64,000 nucleotides of DNA. Origin: Microbacterium ulmi. Its GTDB lineage: Bacteria > Actinomycetota > Actinomycetes > Actinomycetales > Microbacteriaceae. The stretch is from positions 310,001 through 374,000 of the forward strand of contig NZ_JAAOZF010000002.1 in NCBI RefSeq assembly GCF_011759705.1. Reading direction: 5' to 3'. A model generated the notes under the pieces. The model was given only the letters and a program-made list of their open reading frames with translations. It did no database searches and was not told the origin of the DNA. This document shows positions 56,469 to 64,000 of this stretch, one piece after another; position 1 is the stretch's first letter, and the number at the start of each line of letters is the position of its first letter. A program made the position numbers and the translations under genes.

Positions 56469-57596
56469 TCAGGCGAACGCGCCGAGCCGCAGGAGGGGTA
56501 CGACCCGCTCCTCGTGCGTGAGCGAGCCGTGCTGACCGATCATGCGCTGCGCAGCCTTGTCGGCGAGTCGATCGTCGTAGTATGCGATCCCTGCGCGCGC
56601 CGCGACGACGACATCCCCGATTCGCTCCTCGACCTCCGGATGGACCGACCCGAACAGTCCCGCCGCGATGCTCTCGTCGCGCGACAGCACCCACGATCGG
56701 CCCGACTCCGACGACCGCCACGTCTCGAGCACGTCATCTCGCGCGCCGCGCTCCGTGTAGAGATGCAGCATGCGGGGCTCCCCGCCGATGAGCCTGACCC
56801 CTGCGGCAAGGTCGTCGCCCTCGCCGATCAGGACGTGGCGGTGCCGCGGTACGTCGACCATGCCGTGATCGGCCGTCACGACGGCGCCCGTCCCCGGCGC
56901 GAGGGAGTCGGAGAGCGCGCGGGCCGCGGCATCCACCCGCTCCAGAGACGCGACCCATTCGTCGCTCTCCCAGCCGTGCTTGTGGCCGACGGCATCGAGG
57001 TCGTTGACGTAGAGGTACACGAGTGCACCGGGATGCCGCGCCGCGATCTCCGCTGCCACGGTCGCGCGCTCCTCCGCCGAGGCCGCCGGGACGAACTCGG
57101 CGCCTCGCAGAGTCGCCTCCGTGAAGCCGGTGCCGACGTACTCGCCCTTCGAGACGACGAACACGGGGCGCCCTGCCGCTGCCTCCCGCTCGAGCAGGGG
57201 CTGCGACCGCTGCCAGACGCGGGGGTCGAGCCCGTCCGTCGCCCACCCGTGGAGCTGGTTCGGCACGCGATCGGTCCCGGGGATGCGGGCCCGATAGCCC
57301 ACGATGCCGTGGACGCCGGGCTCCTCCCCCGTCAGGAGCGACGTGAGCGCCGCGGTCGTCGTCGAGGGGAAGACGGTGCGCGCGACATCCTTCTTCGAAC
57401 CGGCCGAGGAGAGGAAGCGGGCGTGCCCGGAGCGGGCCGCGAGGCCGTGTGCGCCGAGTCCGTCCACGACGAAGACGATCGCGCTCCGCGCGGGGGCGAA
57501 CCAGTCGCCGGCGCCCGAGAGCGACGCCAGCAGCTGCGGCACGACATCGGTGAGCCGCCGGGCGCGCGGCGGGTCCGCCGGTAGGCTGATGGACAT
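56469..57596 (-). CDS. Alkaline-phosphatase-superfamily phosphodiesterase/nucleotide pyrophosphatase
   Basis: 375 residues with the metal and nucleophile positions of the superfamily: FVVDGLGAHG (first Asp), FPSTTTAAL (Thr nucleophile), NDLDAVGHKHG (Asp, His), VTADHGMVDV (Asp-His) and GQHGSLTHEE (last His). No signal peptide is seen, so it should act in the cytoplasm. The substrate is probably a phosphodiester or nucleotide. It is divergent from parC. Confidence 0.9.
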   Translation of the reverse strand: MSISLPADPPRARRLTDVVPQLLASLSGAGDWFAPARSAIVFVVDGLGAHGLAARSGHARFLSSAGSKKDVARTVFPSTTTAALTSLLTGEEPGVHGIVGYRARIPGTDRVPNQLHGWATDGLDPRVWQRSQPLLEREAAAGRPVFVVSKGEYVGTGFTEATLRGAEFVPAASAEERATVAAEIAARHPGALVYLYVNDLDAVGHKHGWESDEWVASLERVDAAARALSDSLAPGTGAVVTADHGMVDVPRHRHVLIGEGDDLAAGVRLIGGEPRMLHLYTERGARDDVLETWRSSESGRSWVLSRDESIAAGLFGSVHPEVEERIGDVVVAARAGIAYYDDRLADKAAQRMIGQHGSLTHEERVVPLLRLGAFA

Positions 57597-57688
57597 CGGG
57601 GCCAGTCTCGCACACGCCGTTCAGAAGACGGCGGGCGGCCCCGCCGGCGTTCGTGCCGGCCCGTCGTAACCCGAGGCCAGACTCCCAC

Positions 57689-60148
57689 ATGCCCGCATCC
57701 CGCACAGAGCCCATTCCCCCCGACCACGGACGCATCGAAGACGTCGACGTCTCGACGGAGATGCAGGGCTCGTTCCTCGAGTACGCGTACTCCGTCATCT
57801 ACTCGCGCGCGCTCCCCGACGCGCGCGACGGGCTCAAGCCCGTGCAGCGGCGCATCCTGTTCCAGATGGCCGACATGGGCCTTCGACCCGATCGTGGCCA
57901 CGTCAAGAGCGCCCGCGTCGTGGGCGAGGTGATGGGGAAGCTCCACCCGCATGGCGACGCCCCCATCTACGACGCGCTCGTGAGGCTCGCGCAGGCGTTC
58001 TCGCTGCGCGTTCCGCTCGTCGACGGGCACGGCAACTTCGGATCGCTCGACGACGGGCCTGCCGCGCCGCGTTACACGGAGGCGAGGCTCGCACCCGCCG
58101 CCCTCGCGCTCACCGAGAACCTCGACGAAGACGTCGTCGACTTCATCCCGAACTACGACGGTCAGTTCCAGCAGCCCGAGGTGCTCCCTGCGGCCTTCCC
58201 CAATCTCCTCGTCAACGGGACCACCGGCATCGCGGTGGGCATGGCCACCAACATGGCGCCGCACAACCTCATCGAGGTCGTCGCCGCCGCGATCCACCTG
58301 CTCGATCATCCGGATGCGACCGTCGAAGAGCTCATGGAGTTCGTCCCCGGGCCCGACCTGCCCTCGGGCGGCATCATCGTGAGCGTCGACGGCATCAAGG
58401 ACGCGTACACATCGGGCAGGGGCAGCTTCCGCACGCGCGCCAAGGTGTCGATCGAGTCGCTCGGCCCTCGCCGCACGGGCATCGTCGTGACCGAGCTGCC
58501 CTACCTGGTCGGTCCCGAGCGCATCATCGAGAAGATCAAGGATGCCGTGCAGGCCAAGAAGCTGCAGGGCATCGCGGACGTCACCGACCTCACAGACCGC
58601 CACCACGGACTGCGCCTCGTGATCGGCATCAAGACCGGTTTCGACCCCCAGGCGGTCCTCGATCACCTCTATCGGCTCACGCCGCTCGAGGACTCGTTCA
58701 GCATCAACAACGTCGCCCTCGTGGGCGGGCAGCCGCAGACGCTCGGTCTGCGTGAGCTGCTGCGCGTCTATCTCGATCACCGGATCGAGGTCGTGACCCG
58801 CCGCAGCAGGTACCGCCTCGCACGACGCCAGGAGCGACTGCACCTGGTCGAGGGACTGCTCATCGCGATCCTCGACATCGACGAGGTCATCCAGCTCATC
58901 CGCACGTCCGACGACGGCGAGCAGGCTCGCACGCGTCTCATGGACGTGTTCGATCTGACCAAGCCCCAGGCCGAGTACATCCTCGAGCTGCGCCTGCGCC
59001 GCCTCACGCGGTTCTCGCGCATCGAGCTCGAGACCGAGCGCGACAACCTCAAGGCCGAGATCGCCCAGCTCGAGGAGCTGCTCGGCAGCGACGTGCTGCT
59101 GCGTGCGCAGGTCGCTCGAGAACTGGATGCCGCGGCCGAGACGTTCGGCACGCCGCGTCGCACCCTGCTCCTCGACGGAGGACCTGTCCAGCCGAGGTCC
59201 CGCAGCGCGGCCGCGGCCGTCGATCTGCAGATCGCGGACGCCCCGTGCCGTGTCTTCCTCTCGGCGACGGGCCGCATGGTGCGCACGGAGCTCGGCGTCG
59301 ACGCGCCCAACGGAGGCATCGTGCCGCCCGCGCGGCGCTCGAAGCATGACGCGATCCGCTCCGCCGTCGACGGGACGACCCGTGGCGACCTCGGCGCCGT
59401 CACCTCGTCGGGCCGCATCCTGCGGTTCTCTCCCGTCGATCTCCCCTCCGTGCCCGGCAACTCGGTCCAGCTCGCGGCGGGAACCCGCGCGGATCACTAT
59501 CTGGGGCTTTCAGGGACGGAGCACGTCGTCGCGCTCGTTCCGCTCGTGGACGAGCCGCCGATCGCGCTCGGGACGGAGCAGGGCGTCGTCAAGCGCGTCG
59601 CCGCGGCAGAGCTCGCCAACAAGCACGACGTCGAGATCATCGCCCTCAAGGACGGCGACCGGGTCGTCGGCGCGGGCCCGGCGCCCGACGGGACCGAGGT
59701 CGTCTTCGTCACCTCCGACGCGCAGCTGCTCCGCTTCGATGCCGACGCCGTGCGTCCGCAGGGGCGCGCCGCGGGCGGCATGGCCGGCATCCGCGTCACG
59801 CCGGGCGAGCGCGTCGTCTTCTTCGGCGCCGTGCCGCCCGATGCGACGGAGGCTGTCGTCGTGACGATCGCGGGCACGACGCAGGCTCTGGCGGGCGCGG
59901 ACGCCGGAACGGGCAAGGTCTCGGTGCTCGACGAGTTCCCCCCCAAGGGCCGCGCGACGGGCGGCGTTCGAGCGCAGCGCTTCCTCAGGGGCGAGGACAC
60001 TCTGACGCTCGCGTGGGTGGGTGAGCATCCGCGTGCTGTCGCCGCCGACGGGACAACGCGCAGCCTCCCGGCCGCGGGCGCGAAGCGGGACGCCTCCGGC
60101 CAGCCGCTCGACGGCGTCGTGGCCTTCGTCGGCACCGGCGTGCGCTGA
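57689..60148 (+). CDS. parC: DNA topoisomerase IV subunit A (ParC)
   Basis: 819 residues. The GyrA/ParC breakage-reunion domain has the active Tyr in PRYTEARLA (near residue 131) and the quinolone-region stretch [15 protein letters not shown] beta-propeller C-terminal domain lacks a clear GyrA box, which together with the partner gene nearby favours ParC rather than GyrA. Together with ParE it decatenates chromosomes. The ATG at 57689 ([10 protein letters not shown]) is preferred over a start 12 codons earlier. It converges with parE across a repeat-containing gap. Confidence 0.92.
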   Translation: MPASRTEPIPPDHGRIEDVDVSTEMQGSFLEYAYSVIYSRALPDARDGLKPVQRRILFQMADMGLRPDRGHVKSARVVGEVMGKLHPHGDAPIYDALVRLAQAFSLRVPLVDGHGNFGSLDDGPAAPRYTEARLAPAALALTENLDEDVVDFIPNYDGQFQQPEVLPAAFPNLLVNGTTGIAVGMATNMAPHNLIEVVAAAIHLLDHPDATVEELMEFVPGPDLPSGGIIVSVDGIKDAYTSGRGSFRTRAKVSIESLGPRRTGIVVTELPYLVGPERIIEKIKDAVQAKKLQGIADVTDLTDRHHGLRLVIGIKTGFDPQAVLDHLYRLTPLEDSFSINNVALVGGQPQTLGLRELLRVYLDHRIEVVTRRSRYRLARRQERLHLVEGLLIAILDIDEVIQLIRTSDDGEQARTRLMDVFDLTKPQAEYILELRLRRLTRFSRIELETERDNLKAEIAQLEELLGSDVLLRAQVARELDAAAETFGTPRRTLLLDGGPVQPRSRSAAAAVDLQIADAPCRVFLSATGRMVRTELGVDAPNGGIVPPARRSKHDAIRSAVDGTTRGDLGAVTSSGRILRFSPVDLPSVPGNSVQLAAGTRADHYLGLSGTEHVVALVPLVDEPPIALGTEQGVVKRVAAAELANKHDVEIIALKDGDRVVGAGPAPDGTEVVFVTSDAQLLRFDADAVRPQGRAAGGMAGIRVTPGERVVFFGAVPPDATEAVVVTIAGTTQALAGADAGTGKVSVLDEFPPKGRATGGVRAQRFLRGEDTLTLAWVGEHPRAVAADGTTRSLPAAGAKRDASGQPLDGVVAFVGTGVR

Positions 60149-60213
60149 GCGTCCGCAGAGCGGACTGAGCTGAGCCTCCGCAGGGCGGACTGAGCTGAAC
60201 CCGCGCAGGGCGG
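60146..60213 (+). repeat. Tandem 25-bp hairpin repeats after parC
   Basis: Two and two-thirds copies of a 25-bp unit (60146, 60171, 60196). The first starts at the parC TGA; its core GTCCGC-AGA-GCGGAC is a perfect 6-bp hairpin, and the second keeps a five-pair version. They lie in the 221-base parC/parE gap, which is otherwise very GC-rich with no gene, and probably help terminate parC. Confidence 0.65.
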
Positions 60214-60369
60214 CGCTGTGCCGGCTCAGCGCCGCGCCGAGGCGGGGCGGGGCGGGGGTTGGCGTCCGCTCAGCCCGCGAAGGGGTGCGCTGCGCCGGCG
60301 CGGGGCCGCGCTGACCCCGCTCTCGCCAGGAGCAGAAGCTCGCCCCGCCTCCCTCGGCGCGCCGGGGGC

Positions 60370-62439
60370 TCAGACGTCGATGCGCTCCCGGTCGAGGCGC
60401 GCGCTGGAGTCGATGATGAAGTCGCGGCGGGGGGCGACCTCGTTGCCCATGAGGAGCTCGAACACCGCGGTCGCGGCCTCGGCATCCTCGAGTCGCACAC
60501 GGCGGAGCGTGCGCCCCGCACGGTCCATCGTCGTCGTCGCGAGCTGCTCGGCATCCATCTCGCCAAGGCCCTTGTACCGCTGCACGGGCTCGTGCCAGGT
60601 GCGGCCGGACTTGCTCAGCTTCGCGAGAAGTCCGTGCAGCTCCTGCTCCGAGTACGTGTAGACCGTCTCGTTGGGCTTGGAGCCCGGGTTCTGAACGATG
60701 ACGCGATGAAGCGGCGGCACCGCCGCATATACGCGCCCATCCTCGATGAGGGGGCGCATGTACCGGAAGAACAGCGTGAGCAGGAGCGTGCGGATGTGCG
60801 CGCCGTCGACATCGGCGTCGCTCATCAGGATGACCTTGCCGTATCGGGCGGACTCGAGGTCGAACGTGCGACCCGACCCCGCGCCGATGACCTGGATGAT
60901 CGACGCGCACTCGGCGTTTCCCAGCATGTCGCTGATCGACGCCTTCTGCACGTTGAGGATCTTGCCGCGGATCGGCAGCAGCGCCTGGTACTCGCTGTTG
61001 CGCGCGTGCTTGGCGGTGCCGAGCGCCGAGTCGCCCTCGACGATGAACAGCTCCGACTGCGCGACGTCGTTCGTGCGGCAATCGGCGAGCTTCGTCGGCA
61101 GCGACGAGGACTCGAGCGCCGTCTTGCGCCGCTGGGTCTCCTTGTGCGCGCGGGCCGAGATGCGCGCCTTCATCTCGGACACGATCTTGTCGAGCAGGAG
61201 GGCGGTCTGCGCCTTGTCGTCACGCCTGGTCGACGCGAACCTCGCCGTCAGCTCGCTCGTCACGACGTTCGCGACGATCTGGCGCACAGCGGGCGTGCCG
61301 AGCACTTCCTTCGTCTGGCCCTCGAACTGCGGCTCGGGCAGGCGGACGGTCAGCACGACGGTGAGTCCCGCGAGGATGTCGTCCTTCTCGAGCCTGTCGT
61401 TGCCGACCTTAAGACGACGGGCATTCTGCTCGACCTGCGAGCGGAGCACCTTCATGAGCCCGAGCTCGAATCCCTGCTGATGGGTCCCGCCCTTGGGCGT
61501 CGCGATGATGTTGACGAACGAGCGGGCGACCGTCTCGTAGCCCGTCCCCCAGCGCACCGCCACGTCGACGTGGCACTCGCGCTCGACCTCCGTCGGCACC
61601 ATCGCCCCGGTCGCCTGCAGCACGGGAACCGTCTCGGTGAACGTCCCCGAGCCGGTGAGCCGCCAGGTGTCGGTGACGGCCCCGTCGGGAGCGAGGAACT
61701 CGGCGAACTCGGAGATGCCGCCGTCGAACCGGTAGCTCGTCTCGGCTGCGACGTCGGTGCGCTCGTCGCGGATGACGATCTCGAGCCCCGGGACGAGGAA
61801 CGCCGTCTGGCGTGCCCGCTGCTCGAGCTCGTCGAGGTGGAACGCGGCATCCTTCGTGAAGATCTGCGGGTCGGCCCAGTAGCGGATGCGCGTCCCCGTG
61901 ACGCCTCGTGCCGTCTTGCCGACGACCCGCAGCTCGCTGCGCTCCTCGAACGGGGTGAAGGTCGACGCGGGGCTGCCGTTCGAGAACACCCCCGGCTCCC
62001 CGCGGTGGAACGACATGGCCCACGTCTTGCCGTCGCGGTCGACCTCGACGTCGAGGCGCTCGGACAGCGCGTTGACGACGGATGCCCCGACGCCGTGAAG
62101 GCCGCCCGAGGCGGCGTACGAGCCTCCGCCGAATTTGCCGCCGGCGTGCAGCTTCGTGAAGACCACCTCGACGCCCGACAGTCCCGTCCGCGGCTCGATG
62201 TCGACGGGGATGCCGCGCGCCCGGTCGCGGACTTCGACGCTGCCGTCGGGGTGCAGCACGATGTCGATGCGCGATCCGTAGCCGCCGAGCGCCTCGTCGA
62301 CCGAGTTGTCGATGATCTCCCACAGGCAGTGCATGAGGCCGCGGGAGTCGGTCGAGCCGATGTACATGCCCGGGCGCTTGCGGACCGCCTCGAGGCCTTC
62401 GAGCACCTGGAGGTGATGGGCGGAGTACTCAGCGGTCAC
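60370..62439 (-). CDS. parE: DNA topoisomerase IV subunit B (ParE)
   Basis: 689 residues. ATPase domain with RKRPGMYIGSTD, DNSVDEALGGYG (metal Glu/Asp) and GLHGVGASVVNALS; TOPRIM with FIVEGDSALGTAK and SDADVDGAHIRTL; C-terminal QRYKGLGEMDAEQL. It supplies the ATP-driven gate of topoisomerase IV. I chose the GTG at 62439 (GGAGG just upstream and the family N-terminus EYSAHHLQVLEGL); the frame continues upstream without support. A 169-base gap separates it from the DUF7455 gene. Confidence 0.94.
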   Translation of the reverse strand: MTAEYSAHHLQVLEGLEAVRKRPGMYIGSTDSRGLMHCLWEIIDNSVDEALGGYGSRIDIVLHPDGSVEVRDRARGIPVDIEPRTGLSGVEVVFTKLHAGGKFGGGSYAASGGLHGVGASVVNALSERLDVEVDRDGKTWAMSFHRGEPGVFSNGSPASTFTPFEERSELRVVGKTARGVTGTRIRYWADPQIFTKDAAFHLDELEQRARQTAFLVPGLEIVIRDERTDVAAETSYRFDGGISEFAEFLAPDGAVTDTWRLTGSGTFTETVPVLQATGAMVPTEVERECHVDVAVRWGTGYETVARSFVNIIATPKGGTHQQGFELGLMKVLRSQVEQNARRLKVGNDRLEKDDILAGLTVVLTVRLPEPQFEGQTKEVLGTPAVRQIVANVVTSELTARFASTRRDDKAQTALLLDKIVSEMKARISARAHKETQRRKTALESSSLPTKLADCRTNDVAQSELFIVEGDSALGTAKHARNSEYQALLPIRGKILNVQKASISDMLGNAECASIIQVIGAGSGRTFDLESARYGKVILMSDADVDGAHIRTLLLTLFFRYMRPLIEDGRVYAAVPPLHRVIVQNPGSKPNETVYTYSEQELHGLLAKLSKSGRTWHEPVQRYKGLGEMDAEQLATTTMDRAGRTLRRVRLEDAEAATAVFELLMGNEVAPRRDFIIDSSARLDRERIDV

Positions 62440-62608
62440 AATCCTCCAGCGTAATCGGGCCGCCGGCACGGGTCCCGTCGACACACGGCGGCGTATTCCG
62501 GCGTACGCGGTCAGCGAAATGTCATCCGTTTGCGGCATTCTCGAAACAAACCCATGGTTGTATTTCCTGACCAGCAAGAGAGCTCTCACATCAGGAGGAG
62601 GCACCGAG

Positions 62609-62833
62609 ATGAACACGCTTTCGACACCTGCCGAGCCGACCGCGGTTCTCGAGTACCGCCTCACGGCCGGTGACCGCTGCGACTCCTGCGGCGCCCAGGC
62701 CTACATCGCCGCCGAGGTCAACGGCAGCGAGCTCCTGTTTTGCGCCCACCACGGCCGCAAGTACGAGGAGAAGCTCCGCGCCGTCGCCACCTCGTGGCAC
62801 GACGAGACCGCCCGCCTGGTCGAGGTCGGCTAG
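62609..62833 (+). CDS. Small zinc-ribbon-like protein (DUF7455-type)
   Basis: 74 residues. Cys pair CDSCGAQAY near residue 25 and CAHHGRKY near residue 48 suggest one zinc site. Small proteins of this type sit beside the main sigma-factor/parE genes in actinobacteria; function unknown. The ATG at 62609 has GGAGGAGG at good spacing. The stop overlaps the convergent alr-like gene by four bases. Confidence 0.85.
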   Translation: MNTLSTPAEPTAVLEYRLTAGDRCDSCGAQAYIAAEVNGSELLFCAHHGRKYEEKLRAVATSWHDETARLVEVG

Positions 62834-63852
62834 CCCGCGGAGTACGTCCGCCGCACGAGCGGCGAGATGCGCACGGCGAGCTCCTCGCCGATCGTTCCGA
62901 TGGTCTCGGCGAAATCCGTCGCCGTGAGCGGGGCGCCGGCGCCGAACACCGAGACCGTGTCGCCGACGGCTGCGCCTGGCCACGCCTCGACGATGCTCTC
63001 GTCCTCGCCGACTGCGGTCAGTCTCCGTGGCCCGCCCGGCGTGCCGACGGCCCCGGCGAGCGACGAGGGAAGCCCGTCGAGGCTCCCGATGCCGATCGTG
63101 ACCGTCCCCTCCCCGACACGCACGACGGGCGCCGTCAGCGTCGCGATAGGGCGGATGCCGAGCTCGGCGTCGGACGCACCTCCCGCGGGGCGGATGCCGT
63201 ACGAGAAGGCCCCCACGCGCACGAGGTCGTAGCGGAACTCGGCACGCGCGAACGACGCGGCGCTCGCGGCGAGATGCCGCAGCGCTGGGCGGAGCCCGGC
63301 ATCCTGTGCGACGCGCACGGCGCTCTCGAACTCGGCGCGTGCCGCATCGTCGTCCGCGTCGGACGCCTCGGAGATGTGACTCCAGACCCCGACCACCTCG
63401 ATCGCTCCGTGGCGCTCGAGCTCGGCGGCTCGGGACACGAACGCGGGCCAGTCCTCGGCGCGCACGCCGTTGCGATGCAGTCCCGTGTCGATCTTGAGGT
63501 GCACGCGGGCGCGACCCTGCGCTGCTGCCACGTCTTCGAGGAGGACCGGATCGCCGACGCCGATGTCGAGGCCGGCGGCGACGGCATCCTGCGCCTCCTC
63601 GGACGTCGCGACGATCCACACGAAGATCCGCGCATGCGGCAGCGCGCGGCGCACCGTGCGGCCCGTCGCGACGTCGAACGCCCCGAACCAGCGCACCCCT
63701 TCCGCCCACGCGCGCCGGACGACGGGGGCGAGGCCGTGACCGTATGCGTCGTCCTTCACGACGAGCATGTGCTCGGCGGGATGGGTGCGGTGCCGGATCT
63801 CGGCCAGGTTCGCGGCGAAGGCATCGAGATCGACGTGCAGCTCGGCGGTCAC
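62830..63852 (-). CDS. Alanine racemase-like protein lacking the catalytic tyrosine
   Basis: 340 residues, full length. The PLP lysine is kept (VVKDDAYGHG near residue 32), as are KIDTGLHRNG and the VRVGAFSYG arginine. The GYADG motif, whose Tyr is the second catalytic base, reads IGIGSLDG near residue 255 and has no Tyr. The C-terminal EELAVRISPLVRR end is normal. It may be a PLP-binding but racemase-deficient paralogue or the non-catalytic half of a heterodimer. The GTG start overlaps the stop of another alanine racemase-like gene (GTGA), so the two are coupled. Confidence 0.88.
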   Translation of the reverse strand: MTAELHVDLDAFAANLAEIRHRTHPAEHMLVVKDDAYGHGLAPVVRRAWAEGVRWFGAFDVATGRTVRRALPHARIFVWIVATSEEAQDAVAAGLDIGVGDPVLLEDVAAAQGRARVHLKIDTGLHRNGVRAEDWPAFVSRAAELERHGAIEVVGVWSHISEASDADDDAARAEFESAVRVAQDAGLRPALRHLAASAASFARAEFRYDLVRVGAFSYGIRPAGGASDAELGIRPIATLTAPVVRVGEGTVTIGIGSLDGLPSSLAGAVGTPGGPRRLTAVGEDESIVEAWPGAAVGDTVSVFGAGAPLTATDFAETIGTIGEELAVRISPLVRRTYSAG

Positions 63853-64000
63853 GCGACCACCTCGCGCCTCGCGCGCAGGCCGACGGCCGTGACGAGCTCT
63901 TCCGCCCGCAGCCCGGAGGCCGAGACCCAGTCGCCGAGGGACGGATGCCCCGCCGCGGGATCTCCGAAGAAGACCACCTCGTCGCCCCGCTCGACGGGGA
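63849..64000 (-). CDS. Second alanine racemase-like gene, C-terminal end only
   Basis: The last 49 codons of a gene continuing beyond the window. They read GDEVVFFGDPAAGHPSLGDW and then a C-terminal ELVTAVGLRARRE, matching the end of alanine racemases (GDxVxLFG..aDdwA...yElvtrig.RvpR). It is upstream of and coupled to the tyrosine-less copy. Whether it keeps the full active site cannot be seen here. Confidence 0.75.
   Translation of the reverse strand, partial: PVERGDEVVFFGDPAAGHPSLGDWVSASGLRAEELVTAVGLRARREVVA

Noticed and set aside
60214..60369. A gene or small RNA in the GC-rich gap between parC and parE
   Set aside because: No frame has a plausible start or codon pattern; only low-complexity GC-rich sequence with local self-complementarity is seen.

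Overview
The window is a 64 kb piece of chromosome from a high-GC actinobacterium, most likely Microbacteriaceae (Microbacterium-like). The evidence is about 70% GC, heavy GTG start use, actinobacterial marker families (SepH/DUF3071, DUF3000, DUF3093, DUF3159, DUF3710, DUF4193), a YajC-SecDF/RuvCAB/Rel block, the parC/parE pair, and many apparently leaderless genes whose -10 box lies 6-8 bases before the start codon. Almost all of it is ordinary, densely packed core genome; the ends cut an ECF S-component gene (left) and an alanine racemase-like gene (right).

Layout. 1-7.1 kb: an operon of an energy-coupling-factor importer (S component, fused double ATPase, EcfT) and three hydrolases (one M20-like, two M24-like). 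7.2-11.3 kb: RarA, a small membrane protein, a DUF349 protein and an AbiEi-like protein. 11.3-20 kb: Rel, SecF-SecD-YajC, RuvB-RuvA-RuvC and YebC, all on the minus strand. 20-25.3 kb: hemerythrin, a PLP-dependent decarboxylase, DUF1697 and the vitamin B6 genes pdxT/pdxS/pdxY. 25.4-31.6 kb: a HIT protein, ThrS with a possible leader ORF, and a large secreted subtilase. 31.7-33.5 kb: an AlkD-like protein, an ACT-domain protein and four tRNA genes.

The only accessory DNA is a 1.9 kb mini-island (about 33.5-35.4 kb). It is inserted in the 3' end of tRNA-Val(CAC), is bounded by a 48-bp direct repeat, and carries a wrecked tyrosine integrase and two unknown overlapping genes. A lone PemK/MazF-like gene follows. 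36-49.3 kb: ammonium transporter with a GlnR-like site upstream, ZapE, sulfurtransferase and SufE, a RibD-like reductase, a lipase-like hydrolase, DUF3000 and RNase D, a fatty-acid beta-oxidation pair, and Dxs. 49.4-64 kb: aconitase with an elaborate upstream region, DUF3159-DUF3710-dut, DUF3093, DUF4193, SepH, a phosphodiesterase, topoisomerase IV, a small zinc-ribbon protein, and two tandem alanine racemase-like genes, one lacking the catalytic tyrosine.

I did not find a large undescribed system such as a defence island or biosynthetic cluster. The most promising leads are the two-gene cargo of the tRNA-Val mini-island, the tandem (possibly heteromeric) alanine racemases, the ECF-hydrolase operon with its altered M20 enzyme, the aconitase upstream region (perfect 24-bp palindrome plus iron-box-like site), and the small leaderless Thr-containing ORF upstream of thrS.
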